Source: an uncultured Bacteroides sp.
Lineage (GTDB): Bacteria > Bacteroidota > Bacteroidia > Chitinophagales > Chitinophagaceae
Assembly (NCBI GenBank): GCA_902168085.1
Contig: CABHOP010000045.1
Coordinates: 1 to 42,875, forward strand
Length of the DNA stretch: 42,875 bases
Reading direction: 5' to 3'
Part shown: one piece after another, positions 9,273 through 18,075 of the stretch
Numbering within the stretch: position 1 is the first letter of the stretch
Layout of the letters: each line of letters opens with the position of its first letter
Notes under the pieces: model-generated
Database searches by the model: none
What the model saw: the letters and a program-made list of their open reading frames with translations, nothing else
Told to the model about the DNA's origin: nothing
Made by a program: the position numbers and the translations under genes

Positions 9273-10253
9273 TTAATAGTAGCGATGCTCTTTTAGATAA
9301 TTGATAACATAGTCCCTGACGCCTTCTTCTAGGGAATGGATAGGCCTATCATACCCTGCAGATAATAGCTTTTCCATATCCGCCTGCGTATAGTATTGAT
9401 ATTTGTCCCTGATATCTACGGGAGTGTCGATATATTCAATGTGGACAGGTAATTGCAACGTATTGAATATAGCTGTTACCAGGTCTTTGAATGTACGTGC
9501 TTTACCGGTACCTATGTTATACAACCCATTGGCAGGTTGTTGCTTCATCAGCCAGGTACACATACGCACCACATCATCCACATAAATAAAATCCCTTATT
9601 TGCTCTCCATCTTTATATTTAGCATTATGTGAGCGGAAGAGTGTTACACTACCTTTTTCTTTTATCTGTTTATAGGCGTGCATAATGACAGATGCCATGC
9701 GCCCTTTATGATATTCATTAGGCCCATATACATTGAAGAACTTTACCCCAGCCCAGAATGGAGGTTGCCTGGTTTCTTTCAACGCCCATATATCAAATTC
9801 ATTCTTGGATATGCCGTAAGGGTTCAGAGGTTGCAGTTGCTCTACAATGTCATGGCTATCCGTGTATCCATGTTCACCGTTGCCATAAGTGGCCGCGGAG
9901 GATGCATAGAGTAGTGGAATATTTTGTGCGCAGCAAATGTTCCATATATCCTTAGAATATTCAAGGTTTAACACAACATGCACATTATAATCCATCTCTG
10001 TAGTATCGGTGCGTGCACCAAGATGGAACATGTATTGAATGGTGCCCTTATTATTATTACACCATTCTATAAAGCTATTCCGGTCTACTAACTGAAGGTA
10101 TTTTTTATGCTGAAGATTGGCCTGTTTTGATGGAATGGAAAAATCATCGACCAATACTAGTTTTTCATAGCCCAGGGAATTAAGAAACCCTACCAGGTAG
10201 CTGCCGATAAAACCGGCAGCACCTGTAATGGCTATAATATTGTCTTTATTCAT
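9273..10253 (-). CDS. hldD: ADP-L-glycero-D-manno-heptose 6-epimerase
   Basis: 326-residue short-chain dehydrogenase-type epimerase that makes ADP-L-glycero-heptose for the lipopolysaccharide inner core. The Rossmann motif TGAAGFIGS is at residues 10-18. HLGARTDTTE, typical of HldD, is at 77-86, the catalytic Tyr146-xxx-Lys150 pair is in NPYGISK, and FFNVYGPNEYHKGRMASV is the substrate-loop signature. Other heptose genes are not in the window. A neighbouring small His-rich gene lies upstream on the same strand with a 34-base gap. Confidence 0.93.
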   Translation of the reverse strand: MNKDNIIAITGAAGFIGSYLVGFLNSLGYEKLVLVDDFSIPSKQANLQHKKYLQLVDRNSFIEWCNNNKGTIQYMFHLGARTDTTEMDYNVHVVLNLEYSKDIWNICCAQNIPLLYASSAATYGNGEHGYTDSHDIVEQLQPLNPYGISKNEFDIWALKETRQPPFWAGVKFFNVYGPNEYHKGRMASVIMHAYKQIKEKGSVTLFRSHNAKYKDGEQIRDFIYVDDVVRMCTWLMKQQPANGLYNIGTGKARTFKDLVTAIFNTLQLPVHIEYIDTPVDIRDKYQYYTQADMEKLLSAGYDRPIHSLEEGVRDYVINYLKEHRYY

Positions 10254-10287
10254 GCTTGCTTATTCAAAGGAAACAGAAGACCGTATC

Positions 10288-10602
10288 CTAGTGGTGTGCT
10301 TCTGCGTGTGCAGTGTCAGCAGGTGCATGTTCTGCCGAGCTTGGTGTGCTTGTAGTAGCCGGTTGCACCAGGTCTTTTTCATCATGAGAAACTTTTTCTT
10401 CGTGATGAGCAGGTGCTGTAGTAGCCTCGTGGCCGCCACCATGTCCTTCTGCATCGTCATGGCTCATTACGCTTACAAAGTTTACAGCAGCTACAAACAG
10501 GCCTGCCAGTATAATTACAAACCAGTATGCAGAACGGAAAGATGATGTTGGCCTGTCTTCTGCAGGTGCGTGATGTGTGTCGTGATGTGCTTCGTGTGCC
10601 AT
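10288..10602 (-). CDS. Small His-rich single-pass membrane protein, unknown function
   Basis: 104 residues, not recognised as a named family. The N-terminus holds five His in its first eleven residues (AHEAHHDTHH). One hydrophobic segment follows (about residues 26-46, YWFVIILAGLFVAAVNFVSV). The rest is a low-complexity tail rich in His, Ala, Glu and Asp, ending HAEAHH; 15 of 104 residues are His. The layout suggests a membrane-anchored, metal-binding tail, but this is inference. It sits between the 3-hydroxyanthranilate dioxygenase and hldD, all on the minus strand. The opposite strand also has an open frame here, but its translation looks like an antisense shadow. Confidence 0.72.
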   Translation of the reverse strand: MAHEAHHDTHHAPAEDRPTSSFRSAYWFVIILAGLFVAAVNFVSVMSHDDAEGHGGGHEATTAPAHHEEKVSHDEKDLVQPATTSTPSSAEHAPADTAHAEAHH

Positions 10603-10693
10603 GTGTTAATGGTAGATTATTTTATAACTGCGACAAAAATAATTCATTGTTGGCAGTAATAATAGCTGAAATACTAAAATGCAGGGCTAAAAA

Positions 10694-11224
10694 TTATGAC
10701 TTTTTAGGGGTAGGTGGTTCCATTACATGCCCGCAGTTCTTACAGGTGCGTTTTTCTACATCTGAATAGAAACGTTCCATTAATGGTGGTAATTGGGAAA
10801 CGATGTCTGTAAGTTCAAAATATTCTTCATACAGTTTCTCATGGCAGTTTTCACAAAACCACATAAAGCCATCTATTTCCTGCGTTTCACGTTTCTTTTC
10901 CACTACCAAGCCTACAGTGTTTTCGCCACGCTGCGGAGAGTGCGGGGTTTTGCCCGGCAGCATAAACATTTCACCTTCTTTAATGGGAATATCTACGATC
11001 TTGCCATCTTCCTGTATGCGTACTACCACATCACCCTGTATCTGGTAAAAAAGCTCCTCACTTTCATTGTAATGAAAATCCTTACGGCTGTTAGGGCCGC
11101 CTACTATCATTACTATAAAATCGCCGGCATCTTTATACAACTGCTGGTTGCCAACAGGTGGTTTTAAAAGGTGGCGATTATCTTCTATCCATTGATGCAG
11201 GTTGAAGGGACGTGCTACAGCCAT
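10694..11224 (-). CDS. 3-hydroxyanthranilate 3,4-dioxygenase
   Basis: 176-residue cupin that opens the ring of 3-hydroxyanthranilate, giving the precursor of quinolinate in the kynurenine route from tryptophan to NAD. The iron ligands known for the family are present at His51, Glu57 and His95, with substrate-binding Arg47 and Arg99. The C-terminal rubredoxin-like second metal site is complete: Cys124/Cys127 (CENC) and Cys161/Cys164 (CKNC). No other kynurenine gene is in the window, so the partners must be elsewhere. Commonly called haaO, kynC or nbaC, so no symbol is assigned here. Confidence 0.94.
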   Translation of the reverse strand: MAVARPFNLHQWIEDNRHLLKPPVGNQQLYKDAGDFIVMIVGGPNSRKDFHYNESEELFYQIQGDVVVRIQEDGKIVDIPIKEGEMFMLPGKTPHSPQRGENTVGLVVEKKRETQEIDGFMWFCENCHEKLYEEYFELTDIVSQLPPLMERFYSDVEKRTCKNCGHVMEPPTPKKS

Positions 11225-11252
11225 TGTTGATGAATTTATGTGTTCCTCTAAT

Positions 11253-12518
11253 TTACTTTAAAATCTTCATTTTTACCGTTTCTATACGGGTGTCGCTTAC
11301 CAGCAATATATCAAATTCGTAACGGTCTATTATGATGCGGTCTTTAATTTTTGGTATCGTTTCATGATTGGCTATGATATAGCCCGATAAAGTTTCTGAA
11401 TCTTCCGTAGAAAGATTAAAATCATATTTTTCGTTCAGGTAATCCAATTCAAGCCTGCCTGAGAAAATGTATTCGTTTTCCGATATTTGTTTTTCTACGT
11501 GTTCTTCTTCATCATATTCGTCGTTGATGTCGCCAAATATCTCTTCCAGAACATCTTCCATAGTTACAATGCCGGCCGTACCGCCAAACTCATCTATTAC
11601 CCAGGCTATACTTTTACGGTCTTTAGTAAAGCGGTTCATCAGGTCTACCGCACTCATCGTTTCCGGCACAGCCACAATGGTATGTAGCACATCTTTTATC
11701 TGCTTAGGTCGGCGGTTCAAGTCCAGGTGGTGCAGGTAGCCTACTATATTATCTATCTTGTTTTCGTAAACAATGATCTTTGATAGCTTGGTGCTAATGA
11801 ATTTCTTTTTGACATCTGGTATCGGTGTATTGATATCTACTGCCTCCACTTCATTCCTGGGTATCATGAACTTGCGGATCTTCACATTTACCAGGTATAG
11901 TGCATTCTCAAAAAGCTCTGTATTTACCTCTGTACTATCTGTTTCATGGCCGTGCAGGCTTTGTTTTACAAATACCTCAAGGTCTACACGGTTAAAGACT
12001 TGTTGATTGTCCTTAATGCGCACATTGAACAGGTACTTCAAAATGAACTCGGAAATAGCAACGAATATTTTGGCAAAAGGGTAGAGGAGGTAATACATCA
12101 ATTGCATAGGCAGGCCAAAGATGGTAAGGGCCTGCTCTGCCTTCGCCCTGAAAATAGCTTTGGGTAAAAACTCGGCAAAAACCAGTATGATAGCCGTAGC
12201 AATAAAAGTATCTAATATCAGGTGTACGTATTCAGAATTGAGTGGTGAAGGCAGTGCCGAGAGTATCGGATCTGTCAGTTTCGTCATCAGCACACCATAT
12301 ATAACCAGCAATATATTTACACCTACCAGGCTGGTACCTATAAATTCAGAAGGGTTTTCTGTAAAGCGGGACAGGATGCGGCCTGAAAAATTGCCTTGTT
12401 TCTTTTTTAGCTCAATATTCAGCTTATTGGCTGATATAAAAGCTATTTCAGTTCCTGCAAAGAAACCTATAAGTAGTATACAGCCTAAGATGTAAAGCAA
12501 TAAATGGGTGACGTCCAT
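11253..12518 (-). CDS. CNNM/CorC-type hemolysin family transporter protein
   Basis: 421-residue membrane protein with an N-terminal DUF21 (CNNM) domain of about four helices (FFAGTEIAFISANKLNIEL is the signature). A cytosolic CBS pair follows (MIPRNEVEAVDINTPI; KSIAWVIDEFGGTAGIVTMEDVLEEIFGDI). A C-terminal CorC_HlyC domain begins near FSGRLELDYLNEKY. Such proteins are linked to Mg2+/Co2+ efflux and, as GldE, to gliding; this sequence has no clear GldE hallmark and no gldD neighbour, so the general name is kept. The ATG at 12518 is preferred over a TTG at 12527. It lies 40 bases downstream of gmk and is probably co-transcribed with it. Confidence 0.88.
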   Translation of the reverse strand: MDVTHLLLYILGCILLIGFFAGTEIAFISANKLNIELKKKQGNFSGRILSRFTENPSEFIGTSLVGVNILLVIYGVLMTKLTDPILSALPSPLNSEYVHLILDTFIATAIILVFAEFLPKAIFRAKAEQALTIFGLPMQLMYYLLYPFAKIFVAISEFILKYLFNVRIKDNQQVFNRVDLEVFVKQSLHGHETDSTEVNTELFENALYLVNVKIRKFMIPRNEVEAVDINTPIPDVKKKFISTKLSKIIVYENKIDNIVGYLHHLDLNRRPKQIKDVLHTIVAVPETMSAVDLMNRFTKDRKSIAWVIDEFGGTAGIVTMEDVLEEIFGDINDEYDEEEHVEKQISENEYIFSGRLELDYLNEKYDFNLSTEDSETLSGYIIANHETIPKIKDRIIIDRYEFDILLVSDTRIETVKMKILK

Positions 12519-12558
12519 ATAAACCAAAGATAATAAAAACGATAAACGTTGAACCCGG

Positions 12559-13128
12559 TTAGCTCTTTAAAAACTGTTCCACAGTCTTAACCAATTCTAA
12601 AGTAGCCAGTTCCAGGTCGTCGTTCACCAACACACGGTCAAACTTATCTGAAAAGGTGAGCTCATACACGGCTTTATTCAGTCGTTCTTCCAGCATCTGC
12701 GGGTTTTCTGTGCCCCTGTTTTGCAGGCGTTCCCTTAATATTTCCAAAGATGGGGCCTGTATAAAAAGGCTCAGGGAGGTATCAGGATATGCTGCTTTTA
12801 TAGCCAATGCACCTTTTACATCTATATCTACAAGCGGGGCTTTCCCCTCTTCCCATATACGCGCCACTTCCGATTTCAGCGTACCGTAGTATTTTCCGGT
12901 ATACACCATTTCCCACTCTACAAAAGCACCCTCTGCTATTTTTTGTTTAAACTCTTCTTCTGTATAGAAGTAATAATCTTTACCATGCACTTCGCCCGGG
13001 CGCGGGTTACGGGTACAGGCAGATATGGAGAACCCTACGTGCGGGCTTGCAGCTATCAGCCGTCTTACTAAAGTTGTTTTTCCCGAACCAGAAGGTGCGG
13101 TAATAATAATGATTTTGCCTTGTGACAA
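12559..13128 (-). CDS. gmk: Guanylate kinase (TTG start proposed)
   Basis: Phosphorylates GMP to GDP with ATP. The P-loop ITAPSGSGKTTLV, the GMP-binding stretch SACTRNPRPGEVHGKDYYF and the lid region are intact. The frame extends to a GTG at 13182, but that codon lies inside the stem of the upstream gene's terminator and would add 18 residues (RLFLNYYLRTCYP...) not found in the family. The TTG at 13126-13128 gives a start SQGKIIIITAPSG, as expected for Bacteroidota Gmk, and yields 189 residues. There is no ATG in this region, and no Shine-Dalgarno sequence decides it. Confidence 0.93.
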   Translation of the reverse strand: MSQGKIIIITAPSGSGKTTLVRRLIAASPHVGFSISACTRNPRPGEVHGKDYYFYTEEEFKQKIAEGAFVEWEMVYTGKYYGTLKSEVARIWEEGKAPLVDIDVKGALAIKAAYPDTSLSLFIQAPSLEILRERLQNRGTENPQMLEERLNKAVYELTFSDKFDRVLVNDDLELATLELVKTVEQFLKS

Positions 13129-13173
13129 TGTATGCTTGATTGGATAACAGGTGCGAAGATAATAATTTAAAAA

Positions 13174-13196
13174 AAGGCGCACATAGTGTGCACCTT
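13174..13196 (-). terminator. Terminator of the bacilliredoxin gene
   Basis: Nine-bp stem AAGGTGCAC / GTGCGCCTT (one T-G wobble) with a 5-base loop, followed on the minus strand by TTTTTTTAAATT. It lies 22 bases after the bacilliredoxin stop codon. Confidence 0.85.
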
Positions 13197-13218
13197 CAAT
13201 TAATATGTACTGTATTGC

Positions 13219-13635
13219 CTATTGGCAATGCGTTTCAAAAGCTTGCAGCAGGTTGGCAGCTATCATTTGTGCCGGGCGGCCTTCTATCATATGGCGTTCT
13301 ATCATATGCACTACCTGGCCATCTTTCAGCAAAGCAATAGACGGAGATGAGGGAGGGTAAGGCAGCAGGTAATTACGTGCTTGCTTTACTGCTTCTACAT
13401 CATAACCTGCAAAGCTGGTAAGTAATTGGTTTGGCTTTTTAGTTGCATTCTGTATAGCCATAATAACACCGGGGCGTGCTGTACCAGCCGAGCAACCGCA
13501 TACAGAGTTGATAAACAATAAAGAAGTGCCACTCTGTTTCAATGCATTATCAGCCTCTTCCGCAGTCAGCAATTCTTTAAAACCATGGTTAATAACTTCG
13601 GCCTTCATTGGGGCCACTATTTCAGTAGGATACAT
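13219..13635 (-). CDS. BrxA/BrxB family bacilliredoxin
   Basis: 138-residue thioredoxin-fold protein of the YphP/YqiW (DUF1094) family, which reverses mixed disulfides of low-molecular-weight thiols on proteins. The CGC active site is at Cys46-Gly-Cys48 in NSVCGCSAGTARPG, and YPPSSPSIALLKDG (cis-Pro loop) and IERHMIEG follow in normal order. Members outside Bacillus probably act on another thiol than bacillithiol or in general redox repair. It has its own terminator, so it is likely monocistronic. Confidence 0.9.
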   Translation of the reverse strand: MYPTEIVAPMKAEVINHGFKELLTAEEADNALKQSGTSLLFINSVCGCSAGTARPGVIMAIQNATKKPNQLLTSFAGYDVEAVKQARNYLLPYPPSSPSIALLKDGQVVHMIERHMIEGRPAQMIAANLLQAFETHCQ

Positions 13636-13769
13636 CTCTTAGCTTTTGTATTTGTCTGCAAAAATATAACTATTATACCTTTTTAGCCCGATTTACTTAT
13701 AGTAAAAAACAATAGAAGCATGAGAAAACACCCTTCATTTCACCCTCTGTATTAAGAAAAACTAACGTA

Positions 13770-13777
13770 TATTTTTG
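13770..13777 (+). promoter_or_regulatory. Probable -7 box (TATTTTTG) for the DUF885 gene
   Basis: Exact TAnnTTTG match ending 23 bases before the ATG at 13801. No TTG element at the expected upstream spacing is seen. Confidence 0.4.
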
Positions 13778-13800
13778 TTGTTTTGTGTCAATACCACACT

Positions 13801-15567
13801 ATGCGATATCTATATCTTTTTATATTCTCTATTGGGTTTGCTGCTTGTAATACAGGTGGTGATAAAGACAAAGCCGGCAGGCTGAATGAAATGTTCAGCA
13901 ATTATTGGGAAGAGCGGATGCAATTATTCCCGTTGGAAGCTACGGCTAATGGCGATAACAGATATAATGATAAACTGACCATTACGATAGCTGAAAGCTT
14001 CAGGGATAGCCTGCGTAGATTTTATGCCAGGTATCTATCGGAAGCTAACCGTATTGATAGCAATAAGCTGGATGGGGATGATATGACAAGCCTGCAATTG
14101 TTTAAATACGAAATGCAGATGTCGATAGAAGGGCTTAAATACCCATCACATTACCTGCCTATCAACCAGTTTTGGGCCTTTACGCTGGAGTTGCCGCAAT
14201 TAGGTTCCGGCAAAGGCAATCAGCCATTTAAAACCATCAAAGATTATAATGATTTTCTGAAACGCCTCTCAGTTTTCCCTGCATGGACGGATACGGCTAT
14301 TGCCAATATGCGGAAAGGGATGAAAGAGGGCTGGGTACTACCGGAAGCACTGGTGGTGAAAGTATTGCCACAACTGAAAGCTATTATTGTAGACAATCCC
14401 GAAGAAAGCATTTTTTATACTCCTATAAAAGAAATGCCGGAAAGCTATTCACCTAAAGACAGGCAAAATCTGGATAAAAAATATAAGCATGCCATAGTAG
14501 GCGATGTAGGCGAATCCTATAAAAAACTGTACAGCTTCTTCAAGGATGAATACCTGGCACAAGCCCGTAAGACAAGCGGCATAGGGGTATTAGCAAATGG
14601 GGCAGCATATTATAACTATTGCATCCGTTATTGGACCACTACTACACTATCTCCTGATAGCATTTATAACATAGGGCTTGCAGAAGTGGCAAGGCTGGAA
14701 GGGGAGATGAACCGTATAAAAGATGAAACGGGCTATAAAGAAGATTTGCAAAGCTTCTTTGAATACATAGGTTTCTCATCGCAATTCTACCCGTTTAATA
14801 CGCCAAAAGAGGTGCTGGATAGTTTCTGGAGTATTAAGAATCAGGAAGACCCGCAGCTGAAAAAATTGTTTCGGACTGTTCCGGTTTCACCCTTCACTAT
14901 TCGTCAAACGGAAGCCTTCAGGCAAGCATCTGCCAGTGCAGAATACAATCCTGGTTCTGAAGATGGCAGCAGGCCCGGTATCTTCTATGTGCCTATAATA
15001 GATGCAAAGAAATTTAATGCAGTAGGTATGGAGACCCTGTTCCTCCACGAAGCTATACCGGGGCATCATTACCAAATATCGCTGGCACAAGAGAATAAGG
15101 CATTGCCCAAATTCAGGCGTTTTTTATGGTATGGTGCCTACGGCGAAGGTTGGGCATTGTATAGTGAAACATTAGGTAAAGAACTGGGGCTCTATAAAAA
15201 TCCTTATCAATACTTTGGCCACCTGAGCGATGCCATGCACCGTGCTATAAGGCTGGTGGTAGATGTGGGGATACACCATAAAGGTATGAGCAGGGAAGAG
15301 GCGATCACCTATATGCGCGCCCATGAAAGAATATCGGAAGAAGAAGCAACAGCAGAAATAGAGCGTTATATGGCAATACCCGGGCAAGCTTTGTCGTACA
15401 AAATAGGGCAACTTACTATAAGTGCCATCCGCAATAAACAACAACAGCAATTAGGTGCTAAATTTGACGTTGCTGAATTTCATGATGAAGTATTAAAGCA
15501 TGGCGGATTACCACTCAGCATGCTTGAAAAACTTATGGAAAAATGGGCAACATCTAAAACAAAGTAA
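13801..15567 (+). CDS. DUF885 family lipoprotein, putative zinc metallopeptidase
   Basis: 588-residue exported lipoprotein. The signal MRYLYLFIFSIGFAAC places the acylated Cys at residue 16. The DUF885 signature with its HExxxxH-like zinc motif is HEAIPGHH at residues 416-423; EGWALYSE with a likely third ligand follows, then GQALSYKIGQ. Family members are thought to be metallopeptidases or carboxypeptidases, with substrate unknown here. A TTG at 13783 would add six residues ahead of the signal; the ATG is preferred. The stop overlaps the next start by one base (TAATG), so the two genes are probably translationally coupled. Confidence 0.88.
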   Translation: MRYLYLFIFSIGFAACNTGGDKDKAGRLNEMFSNYWEERMQLFPLEATANGDNRYNDKLTITIAESFRDSLRRFYARYLSEANRIDSNKLDGDDMTSLQLFKYEMQMSIEGLKYPSHYLPINQFWAFTLELPQLGSGKGNQPFKTIKDYNDFLKRLSVFPAWTDTAIANMRKGMKEGWVLPEALVVKVLPQLKAIIVDNPEESIFYTPIKEMPESYSPKDRQNLDKKYKHAIVGDVGESYKKLYSFFKDEYLAQARKTSGIGVLANGAAYYNYCIRYWTTTTLSPDSIYNIGLAEVARLEGEMNRIKDETGYKEDLQSFFEYIGFSSQFYPFNTPKEVLDSFWSIKNQEDPQLKKLFRTVPVSPFTIRQTEAFRQASASAEYNPGSEDGSRPGIFYVPIIDAKKFNAVGMETLFLHEAIPGHHYQISLAQENKALPKFRRFLWYGAYGEGWALYSETLGKELGLYKNPYQYFGHLSDAMHRAIRLVVDVGIHHKGMSREEAITYMRAHERISEEEATAEIERYMAIPGQALSYKIGQLTISAIRNKQQQQLGAKFDVAEFHDEVLKHGGLPLSMLEKLMEKWATSKTK

Positions 15568-16580
15568 TGGCGAAATTTCTTACAGCTACTAAAGAGGATA
15601 TACAAAACCTGGTTTCTTTCAGGGAAGGAGAGATTAAATTGGGAGAAAAAGTTCAGACAACGGGGGCTGGTGGTTCTTTAAAAGACCATAGTGCCAAATT
15701 TGTAATAATAGGTATACCTGAAGATATAGGTGTGCGTGCCAATGGTGGGGTAGGCGGTGCTCATACTATATGGCCACTGGCACTAAAAGCCTTGCTGAAT
15801 GTGCAGGATACCAATATGCTGCAGGGGGAAGAAATACTGGTGCTGGGTGCGTTCGATTTTACAGAGGAAATGAATGCTTCTGAAACGCTGGAAGCAATAG
15901 AGCTTCGTAATATGGTGAGCATTATTGACGATGCGGTTTTCCCTATTATAAAAGAAATAGTAGAGGCTGGCAAGGTGCCGATAGTAATAGGGGGAGGCCA
16001 TAATAATGCTTATCCCATATTAAAAGGTGCGTCTTTAGCTATCAATAAACCGTTGAACTGCATTAACCTTGATGCTCATTCAGATTACAGGCGGATGGAA
16101 GGCAGGCATAGTGGAAACGGCTTCAGGTATGCACACAGAGAAGGGTATCTTGGCAAGTATGAAGTAGTAGGCCTGCATGAAAACTACAATGCGCAGGATA
16201 TATTAGATGAGTTAAAAGATGATCCTGATCTGCATTTTTCCTTTTATGAAGACATATTTATCAGGGAAAAGCTAAGCTATTATGAGGCTGTAAGGAATGC
16301 TATAGACCGCGCCTATGGCAAGCCTACAGGTATAGAAATTGATGTGGACTGCGTAGAAAATGTACTATCGAGCGCAATAACACCATGCGGTATCAGTACG
16401 GTACATGCCAGGCAATACATTAGCTGGTGCGCGCGCAGCCTGCACCCATCGTATCTACATATTGCAGAAGGGGCTGCTACTTTACGGGATGGCAGGACGT
16501 CTGCCACTAATGCAAAGCTAATAGCTTACCTCATAACAGATTTTATCAAAGCACACCAAAACCGCGACAGGCATAAGTAG
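15567..16580 (+). CDS. hutG: Formimidoylglutamase-like arginase/ureohydrolase family protein
   Basis: 337-residue manganese hydrolase of the arginase fold. The metal-binding motifs are GGGHNNAYP near residue 141, NLDAHSDYR near 167 and EIDVDCVEN near 255; all four ligand-bearing segments are in place. In Bacteroidota this branch is usually annotated as formimidoylglutamase, the last step of one histidine route, giving glutamate and formamide. hutI in the same window (40866-42110) is consistent with that, but is 24 kb away. It could instead act on another guanidino/formimino substrate. It ends 2 bases from the stop of the convergent zinc peptidase gene. Confidence 0.75.
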   Translation: MAKFLTATKEDIQNLVSFREGEIKLGEKVQTTGAGGSLKDHSAKFVIIGIPEDIGVRANGGVGGAHTIWPLALKALLNVQDTNMLQGEEILVLGAFDFTEEMNASETLEAIELRNMVSIIDDAVFPIIKEIVEAGKVPIVIGGGHNNAYPILKGASLAINKPLNCINLDAHSDYRRMEGRHSGNGFRYAHREGYLGKYEVVGLHENYNAQDILDELKDDPDLHFSFYEDIFIREKLSYYEAVRNAIDRAYGKPTGIEIDVDCVENVLSSAITPCGISTVHARQYISWCARSLHPSYLHIAEGAATLRDGRTSATNAKLIAYLITDFIKAHQNRDRHK

Positions 16581-16582
16581 AA

Positions 16583-17422
16583 TTAAAGCGTTGTAGCAGA
16601 AAAGGTATCACCATCTTCTACATTACCGCTTTCATATCCTTTTTTAAACCAGTACATCCGTTGGGCAGATGTACCGTGCGTAAAGGCATCAGGCACTACT
16701 TCTCCTGTAGTTTGCTGCTGTAATCGATCGTCACCAATTGCATTGGCTGCGTTCAATGCCTCTTCAATGTCACCATCTTCCAGTATGTTCTTGGTTTTTT
16801 CTGCATAGTGTGCCCAAACACCTGCATAGAAATCGGCTTGCAATTCCAGCCTTACAGATAACTGGTTGTATTCTGTTTCACTTATCTTTCCACGCATCTT
16901 CTGCACTTTATCTGATACGCCTAATATATGTTGGATATGATGACCTACTTCGTGCGCTATGACATAAGCCATAGCAAAATCGCCGGGAGCATTAAATCGT
17001 TGTTTGAGTTCGTTGTAAAAGGATAAATCGACATAGAGCTTTTCATCGGCCGGGCAATAGAATGGCCCTGTTGCTGAACTGGCACCACCACAGGCAGATG
17101 CTACAGATTGCTGAAATGTTACAAGCTTTGGTTCGCGATAAGCTACTCCAAATTTTTCAGGGAATACCTTATTCCATACATCTTCTGTTTCAGCCAATAC
17201 AACAAGCACAAACGCCTTGTCTTCTTTTTCTTTGGCAGTCGTTTCTGTGGTAACTTGTTGATTCGGGATGCTTTGTTGTAATATCTGCGATGGGTCGCCA
17301 CCAAGAAAGTAAACAATAATCGCCAGTACCAGCGCGCCAATACCGCCGCCCACTATCCTGAAGCCCCCACCGCGGCCCGCATCTTCAAAATTGTCACTTT
17401 GTCTTCTTCCTTTCCAGAGCAT
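16583..17422 (-). CDS. Neutral zinc metallopeptidase (YpfJ/KPN_02809 family)
   Basis: 279-residue membrane-anchored protein. A Gly-rich N-terminal cytosolic tail (LWKGRRQSDNFEDAGRGGG) leads into one helix (about 28-41). The catalytic motif HEVGHHIQH is at residues 157-165, and CGGASSATGPFYCPADEKLY and LELQADFYAGVWAHY (the third-ligand region) are the family signatures. The Cys111/Cys123 pair could form a disulfide outside the inner membrane. The substrate is unknown for the family. The gene is convergent and nearly abutting with the upstream formimidoylglutamase gene, with no terminator between. Confidence 0.9.
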   Translation of the reverse strand: MLWKGRRQSDNFEDAGRGGGFRIVGGGIGALVLAIIVYFLGGDPSQILQQSIPNQQVTTETTAKEKEDKAFVLVVLAETEDVWNKVFPEKFGVAYREPKLVTFQQSVASACGGASSATGPFYCPADEKLYVDLSFYNELKQRFNAPGDFAMAYVIAHEVGHHIQHILGVSDKVQKMRGKISETEYNQLSVRLELQADFYAGVWAHYAEKTKNILEDGDIEEALNAANAIGDDRLQQQTTGEVVPDAFTHGTSAQRMYWFKKGYESGNVEDGDTFSATTL

Positions 17423-17554
17423 AGTAATTGGTTTTCAGTAAATATATATAACTAATGTTGTTTTATGTGTTTGATTGTATGCTGGTATGTAACTAATTAT
17501 GAATGCCTAAAGGCATAATTTTTTATCTTACTACTAAACCAGTAAAATAATACC

Positions 17555-18040
17555 ATGGCAGGTAAAGAAAAATCATCCGGCTTTGTATCCTTTTTCAACA
17601 AATTTGCAGCAACAGCCACCGAGGCTACCGGCCGGCCAGCCGCCTTTATCATAGCTACCCTCATTATTGTAGTGTGGGCTGTTACGGGACCTTTATTCAA
17701 TTATTCGGAAACCTGGCAACTCATTATTAATACCGGCACAACGATCATCACCTTCCTGATGGTTTTCATCATACAACATTCACAGAACAAAGATACGCTA
17801 GCCCTGCAATTGAAACTAAATGAACTTATTGCTGCCAATCAGCATGCCAGCAATCGCCTGATAGATATTGAAGACCTCACGGATGAAGAGCTTAAGACAT
17901 TAAAACGATTTTATATTGAGTTATCAGTACTTGCGGAGAAAAATAATGATTTGTTCTCTACACATTCCGTAGATGAGGCTATGGGTGTACATCAAGAAAA
18001 GAGAGCTGTGTTAGAAAAAAGAAAAAAAGCTAAAAATTAG
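17555..18040 (+). CDS. Low-affinity iron permease family small membrane protein
   Basis: 161 residues, matching the PF04120 low-affinity iron permease family by pattern. FNKFAATATEATGRPAAF precedes a helix IIATLIIVVWAVTGPLF, then SETWQLIINTGTTIITFLMVFIIQHSQNKD gives the second helix and its conserved exit. A soluble helical tail of about 90 residues follows (LKLNELIAANQHASNRLIDIEDL). Iron transport is known only for fungal members, so transport by this bacterial protein is not shown. A short hairpin, ATGCC/GGCAT at 17504-17517 followed by T6, lies in its leader. Confidence 0.75.
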   Translation: MAGKEKSSGFVSFFNKFAATATEATGRPAAFIIATLIIVVWAVTGPLFNYSETWQLIINTGTTIITFLMVFIIQHSQNKDTLALQLKLNELIAANQHASNRLIDIEDLTDEELKTLKRFYIELSVLAEKNNDLFSTHSVDEAMGVHQEKRAVLEKRKKAKN

Positions 18041-18051
18041 CCTAAAAACAA

Positions 18052-18073
18052 AGCCGGGCAAGAATACCCGGCT
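18052..18073 (-). terminator. Terminator, minus-strand oriented
   Basis: Perfect 7-bp stem AGCCGGG / CCCGGCT with an 8-base loop. The U-rich tail (TTTGTTTTTAG) is on the minus-strand transcript only; the plus side reads ATTCACC. This suggests it belongs to the small minus-strand gene at 18076-18246. Confidence 0.75.
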
Positions 18074-18075
18074 AT

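Noticed and set aside
10228-10545. Plus-strand frame antisense to the His-rich gene
   Set aside because: The translation is Cys- and Arg-rich shadow sequence with no signature, whereas the minus-strand protein has a clear helix and tails.
11253-12518. gldE (gliding) call for the CNNM/CorC protein
   Set aside because: No gldD or other gliding gene lies beside it and no GldE-specific feature could be recognised.
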